DNA from: Solirubrobacter sp963837485
Lineage (GTDB): Bacteria > Actinomycetota > Thermoleophilia > Solirubrobacterales > Solirubrobacteraceae
Direction: 5' to 3'
Assembly: GCA_963837485.1 (NCBI GenBank)
Contig: CAWINP010000002.1
Coordinates: 62,001-126,000 of the forward strand
Length of the DNA stretch: 64,000 bases
Shown: positions 35,397-43,401 of the stretch, piece after piece
Layout of the letters: each line of letters starts with the position of its first letter
Numbering within the stretch: position 1 is the stretch's first letter
Notes under the pieces: model-generated
What the model was told of the DNA's origin: nothing
The model's database searches: none
Seen by the model: only the letters and a program-made list of their open reading frames with translations
Translations under genes and position numbers: made by a program

Positions 35397-36043
35397 GAGC
35401 GGTCACGGTACCGGCGCGCGAGCGCGAGCACGGTGTCCGCGTGCAGAGCGGCGCGGGCGGGCCCCGCGCGCAGCTCGACCACGAACGCGCTGCCGCCCGC
35501 GACCAGGTGGTTCTCCCACCCCACCGCCGTGCCGCGATAGTCCGGCAGCGAGCGCAGCGGCAGTCCGGTCCGGCGCGCGTACTCGCGCTGGACCGCGGGG
35601 TCGGCGCCGCGCGCGCGGACCGTGATGCCCATGTGCTGGTGGTAGTAGATCGCCAGCTGCGGGCGCACCCGCTTCACGAGCCGCATCAGCGCCCGCGTCT
35701 CCGGCTCCGAGCCGGCGCGCGGCCCGGGGTAGTAGGTGCCGCGGGCGCCTGGCCGCCAGCGCCACGGGAAGTTGCGATTGAGGTCCACGCCGCGCGCGTT
35801 CTGGCGAGTGCCGGCCGCGCGGGCGTCCGGATTGCCGGTGCGGACGAGATACAGCACGACGCCGTCGGGCCGCGCGCGCCGCAGGCGGGCGACGATCGCC
35901 TCTCCAGCGGGCTCGTTGCCGTGCACGTCGCCGACCACGAGCACGCGGACCGGCGCCGCCGGATCGCCGACGCGGGTGGCGACGATCGCGCGGCCCTGTA
36001 CCGAGTGACCGGCGACGATCGGCGGCGGCGCGGCGACGAGCAC
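35393..36043 (-). CDS. Zinc carboxypeptidase (M14-like)
   Basis: 216 residues from GTG 36041-36043. Zinc ligands HGNE in VVGDVHGNEPAGEAI (H-x2-E), and a later histidine in AIYYHQHMG; GVDLNRNFPWRW is the substrate-binding NR motif, and the catalytic glutamate is in AFVVELRAGPARA. These place it in the M14 family, possibly the MpaA-like gamma-D-Glu-diaminopimelate amidase branch that trims peptidoglycan peptides. No signal peptide is visible, although the start could be misplaced since the divergent gene begins 25 bp away. It overlaps the phosphatase gene. Confidence 0.82.
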   Translation of the reverse strand: MLVAAPPPIVAGHSVQGRAIVATRVGDPAAPVRVLVVGDVHGNEPAGEAIVARLRRARPDGVVLYLVRTGNPDARAAGTRQNARGVDLNRNFPWRWRPGARGTYYPGPRAGSEPETRALMRLVKRVRPQLAIYYHQHMGITVRARGADPAVQREYARRTGLPLRSLPDYRGTAVGWENHLVAGGSAFVVELRAGPARAALHADTVLALARRYRDRS

Positions 36044-36067
36044 GCACGGCGTTGTAGCGTCTTCGCG

Positions 36068-37180
36068 ATGGAGCGCGTCGTGATCGTCGGGGCCGGGACG
36101 TTCGGCGCGTCGCTGGCGTGGTGGCTCGCACGGCGCGGCGACGACGTCGTCCTCGTCGACCAGTTCGAGCCGGGCGACGAGCGCGCAACGTCGGGCGGCG
36201 AGACGCGGCTGATCCGCTGCACCCACGGCGCCGACGCCGACTACGCCCGAATGGCCCGCCGCGCCCGCGCGCTGTGGCGCGAGCTGGAGGCCGAGTCGGG
36301 GGAGCGGCTGATGACCGAATGCGGCGTGAGCTGGTTCGCGCATCGCGACGACGGCTGGGAGGCCGACTCGCTGCGCGTGCTGCGCGAGCTGGGCATCCCC
36401 GCCGACCGGCTCGAGGTCGCCGAGGCGGCCGAGCGGTTCCCGAGCCTCAGCGGCGACGATCTCGCCTGGGTGCTGCACGAGCCCGAGGCCGGCGTGCTGC
36501 GCGCCCAGCAGGCGGTGCGGGCGCTCGCGCGAGCGGCCGAGCGCCACGGCGCGAGGATCGTCCGGGGCCGCGCGGCGCCCGACGGCGAGCGCGTCGTCGC
36601 CGGCGGCGAGGTGCTGGAGGGCGACCGCGTGGTGTGGGCGTGCGGCGGCTGGCTCGCGAAGTTGTTCGAAGCGCACGTGACCCTGCGCGTCACCCGCCAG
36701 GAGCTGTTCTTCTTCGAAGGCGGGCCGGCGTGGGAGCACGCGCCCGGCTGGGTGGACTACGACCGCGCGTTCTACGGCACCGGAGACATCGACGGGCTCG
36801 GTGTGAAGGTCGCGTGGGACAAGGAGGGCCCGCCGCTCGATCCGGACGCGGAGCTGCCCGGCCCGACCGAGCTCGTGGAGCGCACGAGCCGCGAGTACGC
36901 CGCCGAGCGCTTCCCCGCGCTCGCCGAGGCCCCGGTCGTCCTCTCCAAGCGCTGCCGCTATGAGATCTCGCCCGACTCGCACTTCATCGCGGCGCCGCAT
37001 CCCGAGCACGACCGCGTGTGGATCGTGGGCGGCGGCTCCGGGCACGGCTTCAAGCACGGCCCCGCGATGGCCGAGCGGATCGCCCGCCACTGGCACGCCG
37101 GCGAGCCGCTTCCGCCCCGCTTCGCGCTCGGTGCGCGCGAGTACGCGGCCTCGCTGCGCAGCGCGGGGTCCAACCGCTGA
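36068..37180 (+). CDS. FAD-dependent amine/amino-acid oxidase (sarcosine oxidase-like)
   Basis: 370 residues, DAO family. The FAD-binding motif VVIVGAGTFGASLAWWLARR starts at residue 4. TSGGETRLIRCTHGADADYA matches the monomeric sarcosine oxidase/N-methyltryptophan oxidase group, and VWIVGGGSGHGFKHGPAMAE is the C-terminal FAD signature. No covalent-FAD cysteine can be assigned with confidence: the expected place reads LSKRCRYEISPD, which does contain a cysteine. The enzyme oxidises a secondary amine or amino acid, releasing hydrogen peroxide. The stop overlaps the HAD gene start (TGATG). Confidence 0.85.
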   Translation: MERVVIVGAGTFGASLAWWLARRGDDVVLVDQFEPGDERATSGGETRLIRCTHGADADYARMARRARALWRELEAESGERLMTECGVSWFAHRDDGWEADSLRVLRELGIPADRLEVAEAAERFPSLSGDDLAWVLHEPEAGVLRAQQAVRALARAAERHGARIVRGRAAPDGERVVAGGEVLEGDRVVWACGGWLAKLFEAHVTLRVTRQELFFFEGGPAWEHAPGWVDYDRAFYGTGDIDGLGVKVAWDKEGPPLDPDAELPGPTELVERTSREYAAERFPALAEAPVVLSKRCRYEISPDSHFIAAPHPEHDRVWIVGGGSGHGFKHGPAMAERIARHWHAGEPLPPRFALGAREYAASLRSAGSNR

Positions 37181-37842
37181 TGCCCGCCCTGATCTTCGAC
37201 CTCGACGGCACGCTCGTGGACACCGTCTACGCGCACGTGTTCAGCTGGCAGCGCGCGCTGGCCGACGAGGGCATGGACATCTCCGGCTGGCGCATCCACC
37301 GCCGCATCGGCATGAGCGGCGGGCTGTTCACGCGCGCCGTCGGCCGCGAGCTCGGCCACGAGCTCACCGCCGAGCAGGCGCGCGAGCTGCAGACCCGCCA
37401 CGACGAGCTGTTCCGCGAGCTGCTCCCGCCCGACGCCCGCCGCCCGCTGCCCGGAGCGAAGGAGCTGCTCAAGGACCTGCGCGCCGAGGGCATCACCCAC
37501 GGCATCGCGACCTCCGGCGGCCCTCCGGGCATCAACGCCTCGCTCGAGGCGCTGGAGGTCCCGGACGACTTCGTCGTCGTGCACCGCGGCGACGTCGTGC
37601 GCGCCAAGCCAGAGCCCGACCTGTTCAACGAGTGCGCGCGCCGCCTGCACGTCCCGCGCGCCGAGTGCTACGTGGTCGGCGACGCGGTCTGGGACCTGCT
37701 CGCCGCCCGCCGCGCCGGCATGCTCTCGATCGGCCTGCTGTCCGGCGGCTACGGCGCCGACGAGCTCCAGGGCGCCGGCGCCTTCCGCGTCTATCGCGAC
37801 GCCGCCGACCTGCGCGACTCGCTCGACGAGCTCGGGATCTAG
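37180..37842 (+). CDS. HAD-superfamily phosphatase (phosphoglycolate-phosphatase-like)
   Basis: 220 residues. Motif I is IFDLDGTLVDT at residues 5-15, motif II IATSGGPPG near 110, the lysine of motif III in VVRAKPEPDLF near 145, and motif IV VVGDAVWDLLAARRAG near 168. In motif IV the usual DxxxD reads GDAVWD, still acceptable. A helical cap (about 15-90) marks subfamily I. It removes phosphate from a small metabolite in the cytoplasm. It overlaps the upstream oxidase gene by one base. Confidence 0.87.
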   Translation: MPALIFDLDGTLVDTVYAHVFSWQRALADEGMDISGWRIHRRIGMSGGLFTRAVGRELGHELTAEQARELQTRHDELFRELLPPDARRPLPGAKELLKDLRAEGITHGIATSGGPPGINASLEALEVPDDFVVVHRGDVVRAKPEPDLFNECARRLHVPRAECYVVGDAVWDLLAARRAGMLSIGLLSGGYGADELQGAGAFRVYRDAADLRDSLDELGI

Positions 37843-37849
37843 TGGGCCG

Positions 37850-38215
37850 CTAGTCGCCCGTCGGCTCGACCCCCGCCGCCTCGACCATCAGGATCGACGT
37901 CCGCCGCGGCGCGCGCGTCCGGTGCACCACGCCGCGCGGGACCGTGTAGCCCTGGTGCGGCGTCAGCGTCACCGTCTCGCGGTCCTCGAGGTCGATCAGC
38001 AGCTCGCCGTCGAGCACGAGGAAGAACTCGTCGGTGTCGTCGTGCTTATGCCAGTGGAAGTCGCCGTCGATCACGCCCAGCCGGACGACCGCGTCGTTGA
38101 CCGTCGTCAGCGTCTGGTTGAACCACGGCTCGTGGGCGGCCGCCTCCGCCGCCACGTCGATCAGACGCAGGGCGCCGAACTTGTCGTCGAGGTGGATGTC
38201 GTAGTCGTGTGCCAT
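37850..38215 (-). CDS. Cupin-domain protein
   Basis: 121 residues, one cupin barrel. Motif 1 is FHWHKHDDTDEFFLVLDGEL (H-x-H...E metal ligands) near residue 53, and motif 2 YTVPRGVVHRT near 90 supplies the last histidine. Such single-domain cupins are isomerases, dioxygenases or metal-binding proteins; the exact activity cannot be told. It ends 8 bp from the convergent HAD gene and starts 12 bp after the DUF72 gene stop. Confidence 0.85.
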   Translation of the reverse strand: MAHDYDIHLDDKFGALRLIDVAAEAAAHEPWFNQTLTTVNDAVVRLGVIDGDFHWHKHDDTDEFFLVLDGELLIDLEDRETVTLTPHQGYTVPRGVVHRTRAPRRTSILMVEAAGVEPTGD

Positions 38216-38227
38216 GTCCCGTTGGTA

Positions 38228-39079
38228 TCAGACCGCAAGCTCGCGCAGCTTCAGCGCCGACTCGAGCGCGTGCTCGCCGTTGGAGAGCACGCAGAGCACA
38301 CGCTCGGCCCCCTGCCCGAGCTTGCGCGCGCGGGCCGCGAGCTCCTCGAGCTCCTTCTTCGGGTAGCGGTAGTCGAAGCGCTCGGCCGCGGAGCGCCCCT
38401 TCAGGTAGCCCTCCTTGTTGCGCCCGTGCGCGCGCAGGTACGCGAGGTCCGAGCGGGTGACGTCGTCGGCCGGCGGCATCGCCACCGGCGCGTCGGTGCG
38501 CGGCGCGTCGACGTCCACCCAGACGGCGCCCGCCGACCGGAACCAGCCCAGCGTCGCCTGGATGTCGCCCAGCCACGCCGTGTGGCGCAGCTCGATCGCG
38601 ACGGGCACCGGCGCGAGCGTCTGCACGATCTCCTCCAGCTCCTCGAGCTCGTGCTCCGGCGGCCGGAACGCCGGCGTGAGCTGGAGCAGGAACGCGTCCA
38701 GCTTGCCCGCGGCGTGCAGCGGCTCGAAGACGTCGAGCGTGGCCCGCAGGAGCAGCTCCTGCAAACGGTCGTCGAGCACCACCCGGCCGCGCTCGGTGAC
38801 CTCGACGTCGTCGCGCAGCCCGGTCGGCAGCGACTTCAGCGGCGCGGCGTGGCGGGAGAGCGCTCGGTGCAGCTTGGCCGCGAACCGGAAGCGGTCGGGC
38901 GTGATGGCGGCCCAGCGCTCGACCGTGCGCCGGGCCGGCAGCGCGTAGAACGAGGAGTCGACCTCGACGGCGTCGACCTTCTCCGCGAGCGCCTGAAGCC
39001 GATCGCGCGGCGCGACGCCGTCGGGATACCAGGCCGGCACCGACCAGCCTCCGGTTGCGACTACGATGCCCGACGTCAT
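38228..39079 (-). CDS. DUF72 (YecE-like) protein
   Basis: 283 residues from ATG 39077-39079. The start IVVATGGWSVPAWYPDGVAP and AVEVDSSFYALPARRTVERW are diagnostic of DUF72, as are FRFAAKLHRALSR and VAIELRHTAWL. It ends AYLRAHGRNKEGYLKGRSAA then FDYRYPKKELEELAARAR. The fold is a TIM barrel of unknown activity. The 5' end overlaps that of the divergent exported protein by a few bases, so the two promoters must lie inside each other's coding sequence. A later start for one of them is possible. Confidence 0.88.
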   Translation of the reverse strand: MTSGIVVATGGWSVPAWYPDGVAPRDRLQALAEKVDAVEVDSSFYALPARRTVERWAAITPDRFRFAAKLHRALSRHAAPLKSLPTGLRDDVEVTERGRVVLDDRLQELLLRATLDVFEPLHAAGKLDAFLLQLTPAFRPPEHELEELEEIVQTLAPVPVAIELRHTAWLGDIQATLGWFRSAGAVWVDVDAPRTDAPVAMPPADDVTRSDLAYLRAHGRNKEGYLKGRSAAERFDYRYPKKELEELAARARKLGQGAERVLCVLSNGEHALESALKLRELAV

Positions 39080-39764
39080 GATTTCCGGTGTACTGAGACG
39101 GACCGCGGCTGTCGCCGCCATCTTCGCCGCCATACCCTGCGCCGCGCATGCTGACACGGGCCCCAAGCGCATGCAGCTGCTCGCGGTCGGCCAGACCGAG
39201 CTCGTGTTCCTCAATCTCGGCGAGCCACAGCAGGTTGCCTCGCCGGCCGCCTGCGACAAGGGTCAGCCCGCGTCCGGCGTGCTCGGCCTCTTCATGCTCC
39301 CGCAGTACGTCTCCGGCACCGGCGACCACACGTTCGAATGCCGGCTGCGTACGCGCAACGTGCTGCTCGACCTCGGCAGCGCGGCGGCGACCGAGGACGC
39401 GACGCAGAACACGTACACGACCGCCGGCGGCGCGGAGCTCCTGTTTCGCCCGAAGACGCTCGAGCGCATCTGCGACGACGTGCTGGCGACCGCGTTCACC
39501 GCCCCCGCGCCGGCAACGCTCGACGGCGCGCCGATCTCCGGCGTGGCGGTCAGCACACCCGCCTTCCCGGTGCTCGTGCGCCGCGGCGCGCCGCCGCCGC
39601 TGTGGCAGGACTCGGTCGACGTCGGCCACCCGGGGCGCCTGGCGGCAAGCTATTGCGGCTGGAAGGCGCAGCTCAAGCTCACCCCCGGCCGCCACACGAT
39701 CGTCCTCGACCTGAGCGGCGTCGCTCCCGGCCCGGCGCGATTCATTTACAACATCAAGGTGTGA
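39066..39764 (+). CDS. Exported protein of unknown function
   Basis: 232 residues from ATG 39066, with a second ATG at 39078 (MISGVLRRTAAVAAIFAAIP) that may be the true start since it would nearly abolish overlap with the divergent DUF72 gene. A signal peptide ends about AAHADTG. The mature part is beta-rich with four to five cysteines (AACDKGQ, FECRLRT, RICDDV, SYCGWK) that could form disulfides, and ends with a hydrophobic beta-strand ARFIYNIKV. No family recognised. The stop overlaps the GNAT gene start. Confidence 0.65.
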   Translation: MPDVMISGVLRRTAAVAAIFAAIPCAAHADTGPKRMQLLAVGQTELVFLNLGEPQQVASPAACDKGQPASGVLGLFMLPQYVSGTGDHTFECRLRTRNVLLDLGSAAATEDATQNTYTTAGGAELLFRPKTLERICDDVLATAFTAPAPATLDGAPISGVAVSTPAFPVLVRRGAPPPLWQDSVDVGHPGRLAASYCGWKAQLKLTPGRHTIVLDLSGVAPGPARFIYNIKV

Positions 39765-40288
39765 TCGAGACCGCGCGCCTGAGACTGCGACCGTTCACCT
39801 TGGACGACGTCGCCGCGGTGCACGCGTTCCAGTCGCGCGACGACATCACGCGCTGGCTTTACTGGGAGCCGCGCGATGAGGCCGAGGTGCGTGCGATGCT
39901 GGAGTCGCATATCGCGAGGCCGGCGGAGGCCGGCGTCGTGCTGGCGATCGAGCGCGACGGCGACCTGGTCGGCCACGCGGGCGTGGGCGTCGGCGAACAC
40001 CGTCAGGGCGAGCTCGGCTACATCATCGATCCCGGTCACCAGGGCCACGGGTACGCGACCGAGGCTGCCGAGGCGATACTCGAGCTCTCGTTCGAGACGT
40101 TCGACCTGCACCGCGTGTTCGGCCGCCTCGAGCCGCGCAACACGGCATCGGCAGCCGTGCTCGAGCGGCTCGGCATGCGCAAGGAGGCGCACCTGATCGA
40201 GAACGAGTGGGTCAAGGGCGAGTGGCAGAGCGAGGCGGTGTACGCGATCCTCGCTCGAGAATGGCGCCAAGCGCGCGGGCGTCGCTGA
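39761..40288 (+). CDS. GNAT acetyltransferase (RimJ/RimL type)
   Basis: 175 residues from GTG 39761 overlapping the previous stop (GTGA). It begins IETARLRLRPFTLDDVAAVH, the RimJ/L opening, with the acetyl-CoA loop YIIDPGHQGHGYATEAAEAI near 85 and NTASAAVLERLGMRKEAHLI near 125. It transfers an acetyl group to a protein N-terminus or small amine. Its last 77 bp are convergent with, and overlap, the uracil-DNA glycosylase gene, a longer overlap than usual for this genome. Confidence 0.88.
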   Translation: MIETARLRLRPFTLDDVAAVHAFQSRDDITRWLYWEPRDEAEVRAMLESHIARPAEAGVVLAIERDGDLVGHAGVGVGEHRQGELGYIIDPGHQGHGYATEAAEAILELSFETFDLHRVFGRLEPRNTASAAVLERLGMRKEAHLIENEWVKGEWQSEAVYAILAREWRQARGRR

Positions 40289-40787
40289 ACAGCGTCTCGC
40301 GCAGCGCCCGGTTGTACATCGCCGCGGCCGGGTGGTAGAGCGGGAAGAGGCGGTCGTCGAGCAGCGTTCCGTGCACCTCGGCGATCCTCGCCTCGGGCGC
40401 GAAGTGCTTGAGCGCGTGGCGGCCGAGCGGGACGATCACGCGCGGCGCGATCAGCTCGACCTCGTCCTGGAGCCACGGCATGCAGTGCGCGACCTCGGCG
40501 GCCCGCGGATCGCGGTTCTTGGGCGGGCGCGCCTTGACCACGTTGGTGATCCAGACGTCCTCGCGCGCGAGCCCGGCCTCGGCGAGCAGCTCTTCGAGCA
40601 GCATCCCCGCGCGGCCGACGAACGGGCGCCCGAGCCGGTCCTCGTTCGCTCCCGGCGCCTCGCCGACGAACATCACCTCGGCCTCCGGTGAGCCCTCGCC
40701 GGGCACCATCCGCGTAGCGGTCTCGCACGGCTCGAAGCCGCATCCGGCGTGCGCGAGGATCTGCTCGCGCAGCGTCTCGAGCGTCAC
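40212..40787 (-). CDS. Family 4/5-type uracil-DNA glycosylase (Fe-S)
   Basis: 191 residues from GTG 40785-40787. Motif 1 is VMFVGEAPGANEDRLGRPFV near residue 40 and motif 2 LYHPAAAMYNRALRETL near 155; two N-terminal cysteines in HAGCGFEPCETATR plus HCMPWL and others are candidate 4Fe-4S ligands. It excises uracil from DNA in base-excision repair. The start overlaps the stop of the secreted beta-propeller gene (TCAC), and the last 25 codons overlap the GNAT gene. The C-terminal end SRTPPRSATRP looks non-conserved. Confidence 0.88.
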   Translation of the reverse strand: MTLETLREQILAHAGCGFEPCETATRMVPGEGSPEAEVMFVGEAPGANEDRLGRPFVGRAGMLLEELLAEAGLAREDVWITNVVKARPPKNRDPRAAEVAHCMPWLQDEVELIAPRVIVPLGRHALKHFAPEARIAEVHGTLLDDRLFPLYHPAAAMYNRALRETLFSDARALGAILERGSRTPPRSATRP

Positions 40788-42622
40788 GCGCAGAGCAGCG
40801 CGATGCGCATCTCGTCGCCGGAGATCGAGCCCTTGGTCGGACCTGCGAAGCGGTTCGCGCCGTCGTCGCGCGAGACGAGCGTCGTCGTGTGGTTCGCGAG
40901 GTCGCGCACGAAGATCCCGCGCGCCGGGTTGCACTTGTCCGGCGACAGGTTCCAGGCGTCCGAGGTGAACGCGACGCGGCGGCCGTCGGCGGAGATCGAC
41001 GGGTGGCCGGAGGCGCCCTGGGCGGGCGCGCCCGCCGCGCCGCTCGCGCGCGAGACGAGCGTCGTCGCGCCCGTGCCCAAGTCGTACATGTAGACGCCGG
41101 TGTCCTGGTCGCCGCGCGTGCTGAACGCGACCCGGCGGCCGTCGGCGGCGAGCGAGGGCTCGAACGCGTCCGGCACCGTCGCGGTCGCGCCTGAGCGCAG
41201 GTCGCGCACGACCAAGCTGGTACCCGAGCTGTAGGCGACGGCGGAGCCGTTGCGGGCGACCACCGGCTCCCATGCCTCGCGCCCGTCGGAGACGCGCGTG
41301 GTGGCGCCGGTGCGCAGGTCGCGCAGGAACACGTCGGTGCCGCCGGTGAACGCGAGGTAGCGGCCGTCGGGAGACAGCGCCGGCTCGTAGATGTCGCGTC
41401 CGGCGCGGGTCGCCTTCCCGGTGCGCATGTCGGCGACCCACACGTCGAGCTCGCCGCGCTTGGACTCCGACGTCTCGTATGCCACTGTGCGGCCGTCGGC
41501 GGAAAGCGACGGGTTGTAGGCCGAGTGCGGGTCGGCGCGGTAGTCGAGCCCCGGCGCCAGCCGCGTCACGCCACTGCGCAGGTCCTTCACGTACACGCGC
41601 ATCTGCCCGTAGCGCTTGGCGAAATTGAGGTTGCCCTCGGCCGACTCGAACGCGACGAAGCGGCCGTCGGCCGACACGGCGGGGTTGTACGCCGAGCGCG
41701 GCGTACGCCGGATCGCGCCCGGGTCCGGCGCGCTGGCCACGACAGGCAGGCCGCCCAGCGCGGTCGCCATCACGCCGATCTCGCCCTGCGCCTTAGCGGC
41801 GGCGAGCTTCGCGTCGTAGGACTCGTAGACGAGGTGCTCGCCGTCGCCGGCGAACGCGGCGTTGTTGGAGTAGTTGGACGCGGTGGCGATCGATCCGCGC
41901 GGGAGCTTCAGCGGCGGCGGCCCGTTGTAGCGCGTCTGCTGCAGCCAGCGCGGGAGCTGGCGGAGCTGCCTCTGGAGCAGCCGTTCACCCTGCGCGGCGG
42001 GCATCGCCTGCCCGTTCACCGCGCGCGCGACCATCGCTCGCAGCGTCTGCGCCGCCGTGTCCTGCGCGTGCGTGCGAGACAGCCCGTTGAGGCGGCAGAT
42101 CATCAGCGGCGAGAGCTCCGAGCGGCGCAGGTAGCGGAACTGCGACGTGCTGGTGCCGAAGATCGCCGGCGCCGCGTCCGGGATCGCGTTCTGGTGCAGC
42201 GAGTGGAAGAACATGTGCTGCGACAGGTGGCCCTGGGTCAGCGTGCGCAGCGCGCGCGACTCCAGCACCGCGAGCCGTTTCGGCTCGCGCAGGTGCCCGC
42301 GCCACGGCGCGACCAGCTCGCGGGCCAGCGCCGCCGGCTCCCACCCGTGCAGCCGCGCGAGGTCGGCCAACGTGCGCGTGTCGTCGCGCAGCCAGCGCCA
42401 CACGTCCCCGCGGTCGATCCCGAGCAGCGCGTACAGCTGCGTCTCGTCATACGGCAGCCAGTGCTGCATCACCCACGGCTCGTTGGGAAGCCAGTGCGGC
42501 GGCGAACCCGGCGGCGCCTCGGAGTCCAGCGACTTCGTCTGCGGCTTCGCGGGCGCCTGCGTCTGCGCGGCCGCGGGCGCGGCCAGCGCCAGCGTCAGCA
42601 CGATCACGCACAGGGTGCGCAT
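40784..42622 (-). CDS. Secreted TolB-like beta-propeller protein
   Basis: 612 residues from ATG 42620-42622. A signal peptide (MRTLCVIVLTLALAAPAAAQ) is clear. Residues 30-250 are a helical domain of unknown kind with many Trp and Arg residues (WRWLRDDTRTLADLARLHGW). Residues about 260-612 carry at least six PD40/TolB-type strands, each with an SADGRxVAF or SPDGRYLAF core followed by a VRDLRTGATT-like strand. It is probably exported or cell-surface bound. A role in carbohydrate or protein binding is unknown. No lipobox is present. Confidence 0.78.
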   Translation of the reverse strand: MRTLCVIVLTLALAAPAAAQTQAPAKPQTKSLDSEAPPGSPPHWLPNEPWVMQHWLPYDETQLYALLGIDRGDVWRWLRDDTRTLADLARLHGWEPAALARELVAPWRGHLREPKRLAVLESRALRTLTQGHLSQHMFFHSLHQNAIPDAAPAIFGTSTSQFRYLRRSELSPLMICRLNGLSRTHAQDTAAQTLRAMVARAVNGQAMPAAQGERLLQRQLRQLPRWLQQTRYNGPPPLKLPRGSIATASNYSNNAAFAGDGEHLVYESYDAKLAAAKAQGEIGVMATALGGLPVVASAPDPGAIRRTPRSAYNPAVSADGRFVAFESAEGNLNFAKRYGQMRVYVKDLRSGVTRLAPGLDYRADPHSAYNPSLSADGRTVAYETSESKRGELDVWVADMRTGKATRAGRDIYEPALSPDGRYLAFTGGTDVFLRDLRTGATTRVSDGREAWEPVVARNGSAVAYSSGTSLVVRDLRSGATATVPDAFEPSLAADGRRVAFSTRGDQDTGVYMYDLGTGATTLVSRASGAAGAPAQGASGHPSISADGRRVAFTSDAWNLSPDKCNPARGIFVRDLANHTTTLVSRDDGANRFAGPTKGSISGDEMRIALLCA

Positions 42623-42738
42623 GAGCGCGAGCGTACTCCTAGGGGCGGTCGTCGGCCGCTCTTGAGCGGACGCTTGGTGTGCAGGGCGCGGTTTGGCTTT
42701 AACGGCAACTGCGCAGGTAAAGGGAGCCAGGTATCCAG

Positions 42739-42769
42739 AAACGATCACTCAGGGACGGCAAACGATCAC
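42739..42769. promoter_or_regulatory. Two aaacgatcac direct repeats spaced 21 bp
   Basis: aaacgatcac occurs exactly at 42739-42748 and 42760-42769, two helical turns apart, 117-147 bp before the beta-propeller gene start. This spacing is typical of a dimeric regulator binding the same face of DNA. The regulator is unknown. Confidence 0.4.
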
Positions 42770-42799
42770 AGACGACCACGCCCTCGCTCATCCGGATGG

Positions 42800-42852
42800 G
42801 GGGGGTGACCCACGTTTGTTGCTTCATGGGACACAAACGTAGGTCACCCCCC
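42800..42852. repeat. 20-bp inverted repeat with 10-bp flanking direct repeats
   Basis: The arms 42800-42819 and 42833-42852 match at 19 of 20 positions (ggggggtgacc...cacgtttgt outline) around a 13-base loop. The sequence ccctcgctca is found on both sides (42781-42790 and 42850-42859), like a target duplication. It could be a miniature mobile element or a strong hairpin. Confidence 0.65.
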
Positions 42853-42937
42853 TCGCTCAGAGCCCGAGACGTTGATCGATTTACAGTGACCGCAACTTTC
42901 TCCCGCACCCCTTACCGGGCAGTTGCAGTTAGGGCAA

Positions 42938-42958
42938 ACGCGCCTCCACGCGGCGCGT
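42938..42958 (-). terminator. Terminator-like hairpin after the DUF5655 gene
   Basis: acgcgcc (42938-42944) pairs exactly with ggcgcgt (42952-42958) over a 7-base loop, 24 bp beyond the stop at 42982, and is followed on the minus strand by a short T-run (ttt). It probably ends the PspC/two-component transcript. Confidence 0.5.
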
Positions 42959-42981
42959 CCGCTGATGGGGCGCCTGCCAGA

Positions 42982-43401
42982 TCAAAGATGCCGCTGCATG
43001 CCGACGGAGTACGCCTCCCGCATCCACTCCCCGAACCGCGCGTCCACATCGCCCGGCGACAGCAAGCGGAACGCATGCAGGTGATTGCGAGGCGAAAACG
43101 TCTCGATCCGCGTGAAACGCGGGTCCTCGAGCCGGCGGGCGAGCACGACGTGCCCGTCGACCCAGCGCCGCCGCGGCATCAGCGCGGCGAAGCTCATTCG
43201 CGCCGCAAGGGCGATGCGCGTCTTCTCCGGCAACACCGTGACCTCGCCGCACTCCCGAGCGGCGGCGATCGCGAGCCCAACGATCTCGGCGATCTCAGGT
43301 GGCTTACCGGCGAGGTGATCGTCGAGCGAGTGCAACGGCGCGCACGTGTGCGTCTGGTTGCGATTCGCGAACGCGCGCCCGCAGTCCGGGCACGTCCACA
43401 T
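42982..43401 (-). CDS. DUF5655-type protein with N-terminal zinc finger
   Basis: 139 residues. A zinc-ribbon-like start CPDCGRAFANRNQTHTC (C-x2-C-x10-H-x-C) precedes a domain with ECGEVTVLPEKTRIALAARM and RWVDGHVVLARRLEDPRFTR that matches the DUF5655 domain. Function unknown; such proteins are small and cytoplasmic. It starts within the stop codon of the response-regulator gene (ATGA) and so belongs to the five-gene operon, though its link to the signalling system is unclear. Confidence 0.75.
   Translation of the reverse strand: MWTCPDCGRAFANRNQTHTCAPLHSLDDHLAGKPPEIAEIVGLAIAAARECGEVTVLPEKTRIALAARMSFAALMPRRRWVDGHVVLARRLEDPRFTRIETFSPRNHLHAFRLLSPGDVDARFGEWMREAYSVGMQRHL

Larger units (their letters stand above)
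42623..42981. other. 359-bp intergenic region with repeats and hairpins
   Basis: This is the only long gap in the window. It lies upstream of the beta-propeller gene and downstream of the PspC/two-component operon (both minus strand). It holds 10-bp direct repeats (42739-42769), a 20-bp inverted repeat (42800-42852) and a terminator-like hairpin (42938-42958). No gene was found in it; a 69-codon minus-strand frame at 42699-42908 crosses the inverted repeat and has no coding character. Confidence 0.7.

Noticed and set aside
42699..42908. 69-codon minus-strand frame in the long intergenic region
   Set aside because: It crosses the long inverted repeat, has atypical codon use for this genome and no ribosome site.
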